Below are positions 15,369-24,447 of a stretch of 64,000 nt of DNA, in pieces. The stretch's first letter is position 1; each line of letters starts with the position of its first letter. Below the pieces are notes generated by a model, which saw only the letters and a program-made list of their open reading frames with translations, was not told the DNA's origin and ran no database searches. The translations under genes were made by a program, and so were the position numbers. The DNA is from Chitinophaga barathri. Its GTDB lineage: Bacteria; Bacteroidota; Bacteroidia; Chitinophagales; Chitinophagaceae. The stretch covers positions 1-64,000 of the forward strand of contig NZ_RMBX01000005.1 in the NCBI RefSeq assembly GCF_003807585.1. The letters run 5' to 3'.

Positions 15369-17474
15369 CTACCAACTGAATTGTACCTGCAGTAGAAGGC
15401 TTGTTTTCCGCTCTCCTCCGATCTCTTCCAGGCCAGTGCCATTACTCTTCCCACCCGGGTATACCGACTGCTGCCAGCGGCACCAGAGCGTAAGCACCGG
15501 GGATACTTGGTACAGCAACTGTGCATACCCGTTATGCCCTCTCCCCGAAAACCTCGACAAGGACTGATCACCGGGGAATCCTAAAGCCGCGAGATACAAC
15601 CCTTCGGTTTCCGCCGTGTCAAACCAGGTATAACCGGCACTGCATTTCCATTTACGCAACCGCGCCTGCACCTGCTGATAAAGCAACCAGCTTTCCGCCC
15701 CCTGCCCGAATGCCACCTGTACTCTTCCGTTCCATGTAAACCTTTCATCCACCGGCAGAACGGCCCGGGCGCTGACGTGGTGCCTGCGCTCATTCATCAC
15801 AAACCGCTGCTTCAGCGGCGGCTCTTTTACATCCGCCGGAGCCTGCGAATAACGGTAAGTAACATTCAATACGGATTTTTTATCCGGCAGCCATTGCAGG
15901 GACAACAAAGCATCCGTTCCTTCCGCTGGCGCGCTCACCCTGTATTTCAGCCATGGCAACCGGAACACGTCCGCATATGCCGCCACCAGCCACTTCGATC
16001 CCCATTTTAATTGTATGCCCATATACATACCGTTTTCATTTCCCACGGCACTGCTCTCCCCGAAAGAATTTCCATACATACTGCGGTAGGCTTTGTGTTC
16101 ATAACGGTACAACAATGAAAGGTCCGCCTTCGGGCTTAAGGCTGCCAGCAAACCCTGCAATACCGCGGGATGGCCCCTTCCATCCACCGCCGTTTCTCCA
16201 AACAAATGGATATTCCGCCAGCCAAATGAATGGTCCGCGCTGACATTGTAAACCTTTTGCCCCGCAATGGCATACAAGCGATAGAGTTCCTCTCCTTTTT
16301 TTAACGGATGCGAGTACTGGTGCGCAATGGCATTCAACGCAAGATGCCCCTGCCTGGCACGCCACTTCAGGACTGTGCCCGCTGTATATTGCCGGATGGC
16401 ATTCCGCAAGGCGATCTCCGATGGAGTCCTGTGATACCCGGCACTGGCAAGTGTTCCCTCTTCATACAATCCTTCGGACAGTGAATCTTCCAACCTGCTT
16501 AACCTCCCGTCCAGGCTACGCGCAGATACAAACCCGGTGATGCTGGTATTTCCTTTCTCCCAGGTCATGCCCGCTCCACGGTAAAAGAAAAACTCCCCTG
16601 GCGAGGCATACGGCCGCAAGACCTCGCTCTCCCTTTTTACCTGCATCACGGCGCCAGTCTTTCCGAAAGCAAATCCCTGCCACTGTATCAGACCCTGCCC
16701 CATATTCACCGTGTAGTCTCCCAGCGCCAGCGTTTTCACTTTCCCCAGCCGCTGCAAAAACAAATGAAATCCCACATGATCTCCCAGCCATGGCATTCCC
16801 TTCTTCATCCACTTTTCCCCGGCATCTTTTTCCATCACCAATCCCCAGCTTGCATATCGCCCAAACCTGTACCTGTAACGCAATAACATCTTATCAGGGC
16901 TGCCCAGGTAACGAACCTCCTCATCGCCTCCCCTCCTGTATCCCTCCGCCAATTCCAGCACACGGCTGTAACGCAGTTCCAGCTGATGTTTCCCACGTCG
17001 GAAATAATCCTTTATCGTATAATAGGGTTCCAGCCCGCTACCCGCCTCCACATATGGCAGTATGGACCGTATCAGCACGAGGTCAAATCCGGGCACCGCC
17101 TGCAATTCATAAATGGATACGAGCGGCCCGAGCATTTTCCGGTATCCCAGCAATGCATCCACCTGCAACCCATCCAGTAATCCAAGCCCATGCATAGCGG
17201 CTGCATCTGCTGTATTCAGGTTTAGTTTCCTGCGGGCGTAACTTGCCAGCTCCTGGTATTGCTCATCATTTTCCTGTACCTGTTCTTCTCCTGTTCTTTC
17301 CATTTCACGGCTTACACTCTGCTCCTGCCGCATTTCAACGGGATGTTCTTCTTCCTGGCCAGAGGCGGATAACCAGCCACCGTGCAGCAAACTAAAACAC
17401 ACCAGGCATCTCCATCCGGCATTTGATATCCACGCAAGCGCCGTATAAAAAACATGCGTTATTCCTTTCCCCAT
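15369..17474 (-). CDS. Helix-hairpin-helix envelope protein with beta-rich body
   Basis: About 701 residues if started at ATG 17474. A hydrophobic signal-like segment comes first, then an acidic, Glu/Gln-rich linker, then a ComEA-like helix-hairpin-helix region (LNLNTADAAAMHGLGLLDGLQVDALLGYR and ELQAVPGFDLVLIRSILPY, split here). The remaining 500 residues are rich in aromatic alternating strands and end in VQFSW, as in an outer-membrane barrel. Proteins of this layout are common and uncharacterised in Bacteroidota. The start codon overlaps the end of the upstream gene by 16 nt, so translational coupling is likely. The open frame extends further upstream inside that gene, which I discount. Confidence 0.75.
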   Translation of the reverse strand: MGKGITHVFYTALAWISNAGWRCLVCFSLLHGGWLSASGQEEEHPVEMRQEQSVSREMERTGEEQVQENDEQYQELASYARRKLNLNTADAAAMHGLGLLDGLQVDALLGYRKMLGPLVSIYELQAVPGFDLVLIRSILPYVEAGSGLEPYYTIKDYFRRGKHQLELRYSRVLELAEGYRRGGDEEVRYLGSPDKMLLRYRYRFGRYASWGLVMEKDAGEKWMKKGMPWLGDHVGFHLFLQRLGKVKTLALGDYTVNMGQGLIQWQGFAFGKTGAVMQVKRESEVLRPYASPGEFFFYRGAGMTWEKGNTSITGFVSARSLDGRLSRLEDSLSEGLYEEGTLASAGYHRTPSEIALRNAIRQYTAGTVLKWRARQGHLALNAIAHQYSHPLKKGEELYRLYAIAGQKVYNVSADHSFGWRNIHLFGETAVDGRGHPAVLQGLLAALSPKADLSLLYRYEHKAYRSMYGNSFGESSAVGNENGMYMGIQLKWGSKWLVAAYADVFRLPWLKYRVSAPAEGTDALLSLQWLPDKKSVLNVTYRYSQAPADVKEPPLKQRFVMNERRHHVSARAVLPVDERFTWNGRVQVAFGQGAESWLLYQQVQARLRKWKCSAGYTWFDTAETEGLYLAALGFPGDQSLSRFSGRGHNGYAQLLYQVSPVLTLWCRWQQSVYPGGKSNGTGLEEIGGERKTSLLLQVQFSW

Positions 17475-18172
17475 ACCAGTGAAATGCCAGGCGTTATACC
17501 GAGAGTGTGATGAAAACTGCCCGTCACACCGATCCTCCATTTTTCCACTCCATACCCGATGCCCGCATACTGATACACCGGCTGCGTAGCCCAGCCGCCC
17601 AGGACAAGGAACCGCTTCACCGGCCAATAAGTGCATTGCACCCGCACAGACAACGGCATGGAAACATCCTTCCGAAAAGCGGCTTCCATCATCACCTGTT
17701 CCGAGGCTTTGTATCCCAGCATCACCATACTGGCGGCATCGTCACTGCCGGGATGATACAGGTGCACACCCATGTTCAGCTGCGGGGTGAGCAGCCAATC
17801 CACACCCAGCTCACCGCCCACGCCGCCGCGCCTGTAATTGAACCCTGCGGCCGCCCTGAGCCGTTTACCCAAAGGCAACGCATATCCCAGTCCAAATAAC
17901 TGCTCACGGTAGTAACGGTACCCCAGCTGCCATAATTTGACACCCATTACGCCGCCCGCCAGCGGCATGCCCAAAGCCAGCGCATGCATACTTAATTCAC
18001 GCAGCATAAAACGCCGCTCGGTATACAAACCTGCCGTAACATGCTGCAGCGATACCAGCCGGGCCGGGTTCTGAAAAACACTGAATACTTCTGAAAAACT
18101 CCCGTTCACCGGGATGCGCGGAGCCTGCACAACTAACAGTTGCAGGCAGAGCTGACAAACAATGACTATCAT
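17459..18172 (-). CDS. Predicted outer-membrane beta-barrel protein, unknown
   Basis: About 237 residues from ATG 18172 (an in-frame start 60 nt upstream would put extra residues before the signal peptide). The N-terminus MIVIVCQLCLQLLVVQA is a plausible signal peptide. The body alternates aromatic and small residues (GYALPLGKRLRAAAGFNYR, PVYQYAGIGYGVEKWRIG) and ends IGITPGISLVW-like, suggesting a barrel related in style to PorV/PorQ proteins; the string FQNPARLVSLQHV after the signal is also PorV/PorQ-like. No function is assigned. It overlaps the helix-hairpin-helix gene by 16 nt and probably forms an operon with it. Confidence 0.65.
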   Translation of the reverse strand: MIVIVCQLCLQLLVVQAPRIPVNGSFSEVFSVFQNPARLVSLQHVTAGLYTERRFMLRELSMHALALGMPLAGGVMGVKLWQLGYRYYREQLFGLGYALPLGKRLRAAAGFNYRRGGVGGELGVDWLLTPQLNMGVHLYHPGSDDAASMVMLGYKASEQVMMEAAFRKDVSMPLSVRVQCTYWPVKRFLVLGGWATQPVYQYAGIGYGVEKWRIGVTGSFHHTLGITPGISLVWGKE

Positions 18173-18230
18173 GTAATTCCTGGTTAAAACAAACAATGCA
18201 GCAAATGTAAAATGCGGGACGAACACCCAC

Positions 18231-18268
18231 AAAAAAAATATCTCCGGAAATCAGAGATTCCGGAGATA
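18231..18268 (-). terminator. Terminator of the trpS-dNK operon
   Basis: TATCTCCGGAA (18239-18249) pairs perfectly with TTCCGGAGATA (18258-18268). On the minus strand a run of eight T follows. It lies 18 nt after the kinase stop codon. Confidence 0.85.
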
Positions 18269-18285
18269 CAATTCGTTGTAGAACA

Positions 18286-18918
18286 CTAGAATAAGCCGTA
18301 CAGTTCTGAATCTACACGGGAGATAATTTCTCCGAGATCTTCTTCTTTATCGGGGAATTTATTTTTGTCCACGTCGATGATCAGCAAGGGGCCGTCTTTA
18401 TATTTCTCGATCCAGGAGTTGTAAAATTCGTTCAGCCGCTTCAGGTAGTCCAAGCGGATATTTTCTTCGTATTCCCTTCCGCGTTTCTGTATCTGCGCCA
18501 CCAGCGTGGGTACAGACGCCTGCAAGTAGATCAGCAGGTCCGGCGGTTTTACCATGCTCTTCAGCGTTTCGAAGAAATTAAAATAATTATCGAAATCCCT
18601 TTTTGTCATCAGTCCCATTTCATAAAGGTTGGGCGCGAAAATATGCGCGTCCTCGTAAATGGTACGGTCCTGGATCACGGTATCTTTCCCATGCTGAATA
18701 TCCACCAGCTGCTTCAGGCGGCTGTGAAGGAAATAGATCTGGAGATTAAACGACCAGCGGGGCATATCGTCGTAAAAATCGCTGAGATACGGGTTATGTT
18801 CCACATCCTCGAACTGCGGCACCCAACGGTAATGTTTGGCCAGCATTTCAGTAAGAGTAGTCTTTCCGGCGCCGATATTGCCGGCTATTGCTATGTGCTT
18901 GATCTTATTTTTTGCCAT
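18286..18918 (-). CDS. Deoxynucleoside kinase
   Basis: A 210-residue kinase of the deoxyguanosine/deoxyadenosine kinase family, which salvages deoxynucleosides by 5'-phosphorylation. It shows a P-loop GNIGAGKTT at 13-21, the substrate-site strings FEDVEHNPYLSDFY and QDRTIYEDAHIF (the DR motif), and RGREYEENI near 155 as lid region. Length is normal. It lies 35 nt downstream of trpS on the same strand and is closed by a strong terminator. Base preference (dG, dA or dC) cannot be told. Confidence 0.9.
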   Translation of the reverse strand: MAKNKIKHIAIAGNIGAGKTTLTEMLAKHYRWVPQFEDVEHNPYLSDFYDDMPRWSFNLQIYFLHSRLKQLVDIQHGKDTVIQDRTIYEDAHIFAPNLYEMGLMTKRDFDNYFNFFETLKSMVKPPDLLIYLQASVPTLVAQIQKRGREYEENIRLDYLKRLNEFYNSWIEKYKDGPLLIIDVDKNKFPDKEEDLGEIISRVDSELYGLF

Positions 18919-18953
18919 GCATGGGGGGTATGATGATACAACAAGTTAAAGAA

Positions 18954-19958
18954 TCAATAGAAATTAATGCCCATTAATTTGCGGGCTTCCGAGAGCGTCT
19001 GAGAGGCAGTAGCACGGGCTTTGTCCGCACCTTCGCGCATGATGCGGTGAAGGTAGGCATGGTCCTGCTGGATAGCTGCCGCTTTTTCACGGATGGGGGC
19101 GATAAATGCCACCATATCTTCTCCCAGTTGTTTCTTCATATCCCCGTAACGGATATTGCATTTGTTAAAAGCTTCTTCGAAGAACTGCACGGTGTCCGGA
19201 GTTGACACCAGTTTCATGAGGGTGAACAGGTTATTGATATAGTCGGGTTTCTCTGAATTTTCTTCCTGCGGGCCGCTGTCTGTTTTGGCTTTTTTGATCT
19301 TGTTGCGGATCGCGTCGTCTGTATCGTTCAGATAAAGGGTTGAATTTTCATTTTCGCTTTTGCTCATTTTCCCGTTCCCGTCCAGGCTCATGATACGCAC
19401 GAGGTCATCGCCGTAGTTAAAAGGGAAAGGTTCGGGGAAAAGAAAGCCGTAACGGTTGTTGAAACGTTGCGCGAAGTTGCGGCTCATTTCAAGATGTTGT
19501 TCCTGGTCTTTGCCTACCGGCACTTTCACGGCACGCTGAACAAGGATATCCGCGGTCATCAGCACGGGATAGGTCAGCAACCCCGCATTCACGTTATCCG
19601 GGTTCTGCCGCACCTTGTCCTTGAAAGTGGGCACTTTCTCCAGTTCGCCTTTATAAGCCATCATATTCAGCAGCAGGTACAGCTCCGCGATCTCAGGGAT
19701 ATCGCTCTGCACATACAGGGTCACTTTCTCTGGATCGAGGCCGGAGGCGATGTTTTCAGCCAGCACACGGTACACGTTGCCGCGCAGGTCCTTCGGGTCC
19801 GGGTGAGTGGTAAGGGAATGCCAGTCCGCCACAAAAAAGTAACAGTTGAACTCTTCCTGCATCCGGATATAATTACGGATAGCGCCAAAATAGTTTCCTA
19901 AATGCAAAATGCCTGTGGAGCGGATGCCGCTGACAACGATTTCTTTTTCCTTTACCAT
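18954..19958 (-). CDS. trpS: Tryptophan--tRNA ligase
   Basis: A 334-residue class I aminoacyl-tRNA synthetase that charges tRNA-Trp. Signature motifs are STGILHLGNYFGAI (HIGH-type) near the N-terminus and KMSKS near residue 200, with MTADILVQ and VGKDQEQHLEMSR between them. I chose ATG 19958 (MVKEKEIVVSG), which begins directly at the Rossmann strand; an in-frame ATG at 19988 would add ten residues and cannot be excluded. It is divergent from gatC and probably co-transcribed with the deoxynucleoside kinase downstream. Confidence 0.93.
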   Translation of the reverse strand: MVKEKEIVVSGIRSTGILHLGNYFGAIRNYIRMQEEFNCYFFVADWHSLTTHPDPKDLRGNVYRVLAENIASGLDPEKVTLYVQSDIPEIAELYLLLNMMAYKGELEKVPTFKDKVRQNPDNVNAGLLTYPVLMTADILVQRAVKVPVGKDQEQHLEMSRNFAQRFNNRYGFLFPEPFPFNYGDDLVRIMSLDGNGKMSKSENENSTLYLNDTDDAIRNKIKKAKTDSGPQEENSEKPDYINNLFTLMKLVSTPDTVQFFEEAFNKCNIRYGDMKKQLGEDMVAFIAPIREKAAAIQQDHAYLHRIMREGADKARATASQTLSEARKLMGINFY

Positions 19959-20030
19959 ATCGGGGCGCAATTTAATAAATTTTAACATCGTGCTATGTTA
20001 TTCGGTAGCAGAATGCCCGCCTTTTATCCC

Positions 20031-20038
20031 TATTTTTG
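20031..20038 (+). promoter_or_regulatory. Possible -7 element of gatC
   Basis: TATTTTTG matches TAnnTTTG but lies 66 nt before the gatC start, which implies a leader of about 60 nt. No good -33 element is seen. Confidence 0.4.
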
Positions 20039-20104
20039 CCTATCGATCACATTTATCGATTATATGAATACAATTTATTAGCTTTAAACCGTTAATTTAA
20101 AACC

Positions 20105-20395
20105 ATGGAAGTGAATGACGCACTGATCCGCCAGCTGGCCACCCTGTCAAGGCTGGAAATCAATGCCACAGAGCAGGAAGAGATCCGGCATGACCTGCAA
20201 AGGATGATCACCTTTGTGGAAAAGCTCGGAGAACTGGATACCACGAATGTGAAACCTATGCTGCATATGACCCGCGATACCAATGTGTTCCGCAAAGACG
20301 AGGTGAAACACCCTATCAGCCGGGAAGAAGGGCTACAGAACGCCCCCGCCCATACAGCAGAATACTTCAGCGTCCCTAAAGTAATCAAGAAATAA
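20105..20395 (+). CDS. gatC: Asp/Glu-tRNA amidotransferase subunit C
   Basis: A 96-residue small subunit of GatCAB, which converts mischarged Glu-tRNA-Gln (and Asp-tRNA-Asn) to the correct amide form; GatC wraps around GatA. Family strings are [19 protein letters not shown], then a helical segment [13 protein letters not shown] and [19 protein letters not shown]. Here it stands apart from gatA and gatB. It is followed after one nucleotide by an ABC ATPase gene, so the two share a transcript. Confidence 0.92.
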   Translation: MEVNDALIRQLATLSRLEINATEQEEIRHDLQRMITFVEKLGELDTTNVKPMLHMTRDTNVFRKDEVKHPISREEGLQNAPAHTAEYFSVPKVIKK

Positions 20396-20396
20396 T

Positions 20397-21104
20397 ATGT
20401 CCCAGTCTGTTATCCATCTCGAAGACATCCGCAAGAGCTATTTCATCGGCAAAAACGAACTGCCGGTGCTGAAAGGCGTTACGCTCGACATCCTGAAGAA
20501 CGAGTACGTAGCCCTGATGGGCCCGTCCGGTTCCGGGAAAAGTACCCTCATGAATATCCTCGGGGCGCTCGATACGCCTACCAGCGGCAAATATATCCTG
20601 AGCGGCCACGATGTGAGCAGGATGGAAGACAATGAACTGGCCCGCATCCGTAACCAGGAGATCGGCTTCGTGTTCCAGCAGTTCAACCTCATGCCCAGGC
20701 TTTCCGCCCTGGAAAATGTGGCTGTACCGTTGATCTACGCCGGTATCGGGAAAAAGGAACGGGAAGAAAAAGCCCGGCACATGCTCGAAAGAGTAGGCCT
20801 TGGCGACCGTTACAAACACAAACCCAATGAACTTTCCGGCGGCCAGTGCCAACGTGTGGCCATTGCCCGCGCCCTGGTGAACGATCCCTCCCTCATCCTC
20901 GCGGATGAGCCTACCGGTAACCTGGACACCAAAACGTCCGTGGAGATCATGGAGATCTTTGGCCGCATCCATGCATCGGGCAACACCGTTGTACTGGTAA
21001 CGCACGAAGAAGACATTGCCGACCATGCCCACCGCGTGATCCGCCTCCGCGACGGCGTGATGGAATCGGACAAGCTGAATCCCGTAAAATCCCTGGCCCA
21101 CTAA
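20397..21104 (+). CDS. ABC transporter ATPase, LolD/MacB type
   Basis: A 235-residue ATPase subunit. It has Walker [10 protein letters not shown] near 41, a Q-loop in [17 protein letters not shown], the signature [15 protein letters not shown] (Cys where Gln is usual), Walker [13 protein letters not shown] and the switch His in VTHEE. The sequence resembles LolD, MacB and FtsE ATPases that work with four-helix permeases on lipoproteins, antibiotics or the division site. No permease lies nearby, so the partner must be elsewhere. It is co-transcribed with gatC and closed by a terminator at 21127. Confidence 0.9.
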   Translation: MSQSVIHLEDIRKSYFIGKNELPVLKGVTLDILKNEYVALMGPSGSGKSTLMNILGALDTPTSGKYILSGHDVSRMEDNELARIRNQEIGFVFQQFNLMPRLSALENVAVPLIYAGIGKKEREEKARHMLERVGLGDRYKHKPNELSGGQCQRVAIARALVNDPSLILADEPTGNLDTKTSVEIMEIFGRIHASGNTVVLVTHEEDIADHAHRVIRLRDGVMESDKLNPVKSLAH

Positions 21105-21126
21105 GCCCGGTATCATATAATTCCAA

Positions 21127-21162
21127 AGGGGCAGCTTTGCAAAAGGCTGCCTCTTTTCTTTT
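21127..21162 (+). terminator. Terminator of the gatC-ABC ATPase unit
   Basis: GGCAGC (21130-21135) pairs with GCTGCC (21146-21151), followed by TCTTTTCTTTT, 23 nt after the ATPase stop codon. Confidence 0.75.
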
Positions 21163-21188
21163 GATTAACTTCGTCCAAAACGACCATC

Positions 21189-21749
21189 ATGGCCTTCAAG
21201 ATATACACCAAAACCGGGGACAAAGGCAAAACCTCCCTCATAGGCGGCACCAAAGTATCCAAAAGCCACCTCAGGATCGAAACATACGGCACCGTAGACG
21301 AGCTGAATTCCTGGCTGGGCCTGGTGAACGATTATATGACGGATGAGGGCGTAAAAGCCCTGATCGGCGAGATACAGGACCGCCTGTTCACCGTAGGCGC
21401 TTCGCTGGCCACAGACCCGGAAAAGAACGTTAAAATGAGCATCCCTGATCTGCACGCGGAAGATGTGAAGCTGCTGGAAGACAAAATAGACGCCATGAAC
21501 GAGGTGCTGCCCGAAATGAAACATTTTATCATTCCCGGCGGCCACCCGGCGGTATCGAACTGCCATATCGCCCGCTGCGTGTGCCGCAGGGCGGAAAGGC
21601 TGTGTGTGGACATGCAGGAGCAGGACATGCAGGTGGAACCACTGGTGCTGCAATACCTGAACCGCCTCAGCGATTACCTTTTCGTACTGGCACGTTATGC
21701 CGGCCACCTGCTGCAGGTGCCTGAAATACCCTGGAAACCACGGGTATAG
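21189..21749 (+). CDS. Cob(I)alamin adenosyltransferase, PduO type
   Basis: A 186-residue enzyme that transfers the adenosyl group of ATP to cob(I)alamin, giving coenzyme B12. The N-terminal glycine-rich ATP site reads KIYTKTGDKGKTSLIGG, followed by RIETYGTVDELNSWLG. The C-terminal helices contain GGHPAVSNCHIARCVCRRAER and LNRLSDYLFVLARY, both typical of the PduO/MMAB family. Length is normal. No cobalamin riboswitch is seen upstream. It converges on the next gene with a 1-nt gap. Confidence 0.92.
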   Translation: MAFKIYTKTGDKGKTSLIGGTKVSKSHLRIETYGTVDELNSWLGLVNDYMTDEGVKALIGEIQDRLFTVGASLATDPEKNVKMSIPDLHAEDVKLLEDKIDAMNEVLPEMKHFIIPGGHPAVSNCHIARCVCRRAERLCVDMQEQDMQVEPLVLQYLNRLSDYLFVLARYAGHLLQVPEIPWKPRV

Positions 21750-21750
21750 G

Positions 21751-22446
21751 TTATTTTACCAGTTTGGTAATGAGCGTCCCGCCCATTTTCTCTCCCTTTT
21801 TACCGACACTCTCCGTTTTCACCACGCCAAAACCCGGGGAAAACCACTCCGTGCCGGTAAATTCCACCGGTATGTCCTTTCCCATCATACTCATGATAAA
21901 ATCCGCCTTAAAAGTGATACGGTAGCAGTCCCAGCTGCCCGCGCTCGTGGTGATCTTTTCTTTTCCCGCCACGGTTCGGCCCGTCACTTTATATTTCATG
22001 CTCATTTTCATGCCGTTGGTTTCGGTGTCCATCGTAAAAGAAGCGTCCGGCAGAGTTTGGCCGGTGCTTAACGAGGAAGGATATACGAGAAAAGCGTCTG
22101 ATCCTTTCATGGTGGCCTGCTGGCCGGCCATGGGGCTGGAAGGCATCATCATCTTGATGTCTACCGAAATGCCGGCGCCGCCGCATTTGAACTTGCCCTT
22201 GCCCTGGCCCATTACCTTCCCGTCCTTCATGGTAAGCGTGGAGGTAAAGTCAGACACCATCTCGCCTCCTTCATTCTTCACATCCCCGATCTTTATCAGC
22301 TGTTTGCCTACCGGCCCGCCTTTCCCGTCAATAATGGACATTTCCACTTCGGAATGGGACAACATGTAGTAATAATTTTTGCAATCCTGGGCCGCGGCAG
22401 CCAGGGTAACGCAGAGGAACGTGGCAGTAATCCAGAAACGTAACAT
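21751..22446 (-). CDS. Secreted protein of DUF3108/TapB-like type
   Basis: A 231-residue exported protein with a signal peptide ending near residue 19 (TLAAAAQ). The body is beta-rich with Met-rich stretches (MMMPSSPMAG, MKMSMKY). The C-terminal segment with WFSPGFGVVKTES resembles the DUF3108/TapB-like fold, in which a lipocalin-like barrel may bind lipids or envelope polymers. That relation is tentative and the role is unknown. It is a single gene, convergent with the adenosyltransferase and divergent from tyrS. Confidence 0.7.
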   Translation of the reverse strand: MLRFWITATFLCVTLAAAAQDCKNYYYMLSHSEVEMSIIDGKGGPVGKQLIKIGDVKNEGGEMVSDFTSTLTMKDGKVMGQGKGKFKCGGAGISVDIKMMMPSSPMAGQQATMKGSDAFLVYPSSLSTGQTLPDASFTMDTETNGMKMSMKYKVTGRTVAGKEKITTSAGSWDCYRITFKADFIMSMMGKDIPVEFTGTEWFSPGFGVVKTESVGKKGEKMGGTLITKLVK

Positions 22447-22562
22447 GGTAAACGATTTGAGGGGTTATTGATCAGGCAAATTACTGAATTCGGGCAATAC
22501 TCCACACATTACACCAAAACAACATTCATAGCCCGTCATGCCATATTTCGTGATTGAATCCG

Positions 22563-22570
22563 TAGGTTTG
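22563..22570 (+). promoter_or_regulatory. -7 element of tyrS
   Basis: TAGGTTTG matches TAnnTTTG, 20 nt before the tyrS ATG. A weak TTTCG at 22546 may serve as -33. Confidence 0.5.
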
Positions 22571-22590
22571 CAAAAATTTTTCATCATTCC

Positions 22591-23877
22591 ATGAATCTTA
22601 TATCTGAATTGCGCTGGCGGGGTATGATACAGGACATCAAGCCGGGTACGGAAGAACAGTTGCAAAAGGAAATGACCACCGCTTATATAGGTTTTGACCC
22701 CACGGCAGACTCCCTGCACGTAGGCAACCTGGTGCCGATCATGCTGCTGGTACACCTGCAGAGAGCCGGGCATAAGCCGCTGGCCCTCGTAGGCGGCGCT
22801 ACCGGTATGGTGGGCGACCCTTCCTTTAAAGCGGAAGAAAGGAAAATGCTGGACGAAGCCACCCTGCTTCACAACCAGCAAAGCATCAAAGCACAGCTGG
22901 AACGTTTCCTGGACTTCGACCAGGCAAAACCCAACTATGCCGAAATGGTGAACAATTACGACTGGTTCAAAGGTATCTCCTTCCTCAGTTTTATCCGTGA
23001 CGTGGGCAAACACATCACCGTGAACTACATGATGGCCAAGGATTCCGTAAAAAAGAGGCTGGAAGGTGACAGCGGGATGTCTTTCACAGAGTTTTCCTAC
23101 CAGATGATACAAGGCTACGACTTCTATCATCTTTATAATACAATGAACTGCAAGATGCAGATGGGCGGCTCGGACCAGTGGGGCAATATCGTAACCGGCA
23201 CCGAGCTGGTGCGCCGTATTGGCGGTGGCGAAGCATATGCTTTCACCTGCCCGCTGATCAAGAAAAAAGACGGTACCAAATTCGGGAAATCCGAAAGCGG
23301 GAACATCTGGCTGGACCCGGCAAAAACCACGCCCTACCAGTTCTACCAGTTCTGGCTGAACGCCGATGATGAAGACGCGGAAAGTTATATCCGCATTTTC
23401 ACCTTCATTGACGAGCCGGCGGTGAACAGCCTGATCGCCGAGCACCGTCAGGATCAGAGCAAACGTGTATTGCAGAAACGTCTCGCGCAGGAAGTGACCA
23501 CTTTCATCCACGGCGAAGCTGAATATGAAGCGGCGCTCAAAACCACCGAAAGCCTGTTCAGCAAAAACGCCGGTGTGGACGTGTTAAAAACCATGTCCGA
23601 AGAACAGCTGCTGCAAACGCTGACAGGTGTAGACGTGAAAGAAGTCCCTGCCGCGGCGCTCACTGAACAAAAGGATGTAGTGACGTTCCTTGCAGAAGCA
23701 GGCATCTTCCCCAGTAAAGGTGAAGCCCGTAAACTGATCCAGGGAGGCGGTATGAGCATGAACGGCCAGAAGATCACCGCTGTGGATCAGAAGATCACTG
23801 AAGAATCGTTGCTTAACGGCAAAAATATCCTCTTCCAGAAAGGGAAGAAAAATTATTACCTCGTAAGGTTCATATAA
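22591..23877 (+). CDS. tyrS: Tyrosine--tRNA ligase
   Basis: A 428-residue class I synthetase that charges tRNA-Tyr. It shows [18 protein letters not shown] (HIGH-type, near 32-50), the tyrosine-site string [22 protein letters not shown], and KFGKS as the KMSKS loop near 231. An S4 RNA-binding domain closes the protein ([17 protein letters not shown]). Length is standard for the TyrRS form with S4. It is preceded by a good -7 element and followed by a GC-rich terminator that overlaps the neighbouring gene's 3' end. Confidence 0.95.
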   Translation: MNLISELRWRGMIQDIKPGTEEQLQKEMTTAYIGFDPTADSLHVGNLVPIMLLVHLQRAGHKPLALVGGATGMVGDPSFKAEERKMLDEATLLHNQQSIKAQLERFLDFDQAKPNYAEMVNNYDWFKGISFLSFIRDVGKHITVNYMMAKDSVKKRLEGDSGMSFTEFSYQMIQGYDFYHLYNTMNCKMQMGGSDQWGNIVTGTELVRRIGGGEAYAFTCPLIKKKDGTKFGKSESGNIWLDPAKTTPYQFYQFWLNADDEDAESYIRIFTFIDEPAVNSLIAEHRQDQSKRVLQKRLAQEVTTFIHGEAEYEAALKTTESLFSKNAGVDVLKTMSEEQLLQTLTGVDVKEVPAAALTEQKDVVTFLAEAGIFPSKGEARKLIQGGGMSMNGQKITAVDQKITEESLLNGKNILFQKGKKNYYLVRFI

Positions 23878-23891
23878 AAACCTTCACCGGC

Positions 23892-23945
23892 AACGGCGCA
23901 GCGCAGGCAATCAGTCCGCGGCTGCGCCGTTTTTTATTTCAGCTT
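23892..23945 (+). terminator. Terminator of tyrS
   Basis: CGGCGCAGC (23894-23902) pairs perfectly with GCTGCGCCG (23931-23939), followed by TTTTTT. The right arm lies inside the last codons of the convergent rhodanese gene. Confidence 0.85.
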
Positions 23946-24288
23946 CCACGGGATAACCCTTCCTCAGCCAGACGGTGAGGCCGGCGGTCATTACAAACAC
24001 ATTCTCAAAACCCATGTTTTTCGCCCTTTTGGCGGCATAAGGCCCGGCGCCGCAGAGTGCATCAAAGCAATAGAAAACCAGGGTATCCTGTTTGTTGTCA
24101 CTGAGCTCATGCGCGGAATAATCCCCGGGGTCCAGGTGGCGGGCGCCGGGTATATGATGGCGGCGGAAGGAGGCGCAGCTGTTATTGTCTATCGCGATAA
24201 AGCCCGGTTGCCCCAGTCTTTTACGTACCTCTTCAGGAGTGATTTCGGCGAGCCCGAAGAGCCTGGTGGTGGTGATCCTCATTTGCAT
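23911..24288 (-). CDS. Single-domain rhodanese-like protein
   Basis: A 125-residue rhodanese-fold protein. ITPEEVRKRL opens the domain, AIDNNSCASFRRHHIPGARHL is the substrate-side segment, and YCFDALCGAGPYAAKRA holds the active-site loop with the catalytic cysteine in YC. GFENVFVMTAGLTVWLRKGYPV closes it. It probably transfers sulfane sulfur or acts on oxidised sulfur; the acceptor is unknown. Its last codons form part of the tyrS terminator. Confidence 0.85.
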   Translation of the reverse strand: MQMRITTTRLFGLAEITPEEVRKRLGQPGFIAIDNNSCASFRRHHIPGARHLDPGDYSAHELSDNKQDTLVFYCFDALCGAGPYAAKRAKNMGFENVFVMTAGLTVWLRKGYPVEAEIKNGAAAD

Positions 24289-24358
24289 ATCCGTTGATTT
24301 AATACAAAGTTGAACCGGGCGAATGACAAGGGTATGTCAGGAGGGGGGATAAGTATCT

Positions 24359-24374
24359 CGATTTAGTTAAATCG
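24359..24374. promoter_or_regulatory. Palindrome CGATTTA-GT-TAAATCG
   Basis: Perfect 7-bp arms around a GT centre, 71 bp upstream of the rhodanese start and inside the gap between it and the small basic-protein gene. A regulator site is possible. Confidence 0.3.
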
Positions 24375-24379
24375 CTCTA

Positions 24380-24412
24380 AAAAGCAATGCCAGGAATGTA
24401 TGTTCCTGGCAT
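24380..24412 (-). terminator. Terminator of the AT-rich two-gene unit
   Basis: ATGCCAGGAA (24387-24396) pairs perfectly with TTCCTGGCAT (24403-24412). On the minus strand TGCTTTTTAG follows. It lies about 35 nt after the small gene's stop codon. Confidence 0.75.
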
Positions 24413-24447
24413 CATTGGAAATTATATAAAAGTAGCTTTATAACACA

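Noticed and set aside
15354-15376. A 23-nt minus-strand stretch that resembles the D-arm and anticodon stem of a tRNA
   Set aside because: Half of it encodes the last codons and stop of the 701-residue envelope protein (VQFSW), no matching acceptor, anticodon 3' or T-arm follows, and the sequence runs into a T-rich stretch. Chance likeness or at most a scar.
20690-21116. Antisense frame across the ABC ATPase and other long shadow frames
   Set aside because: Walker A, signature and Walker B motifs on the plus strand leave no doubt about the coding strand.
21105-21188. Cobalamin riboswitch before the adenosyltransferase gene
   Set aside because: The gap is only 84 nt and is filled by the terminator of the preceding unit; no B12-box-like string is present.
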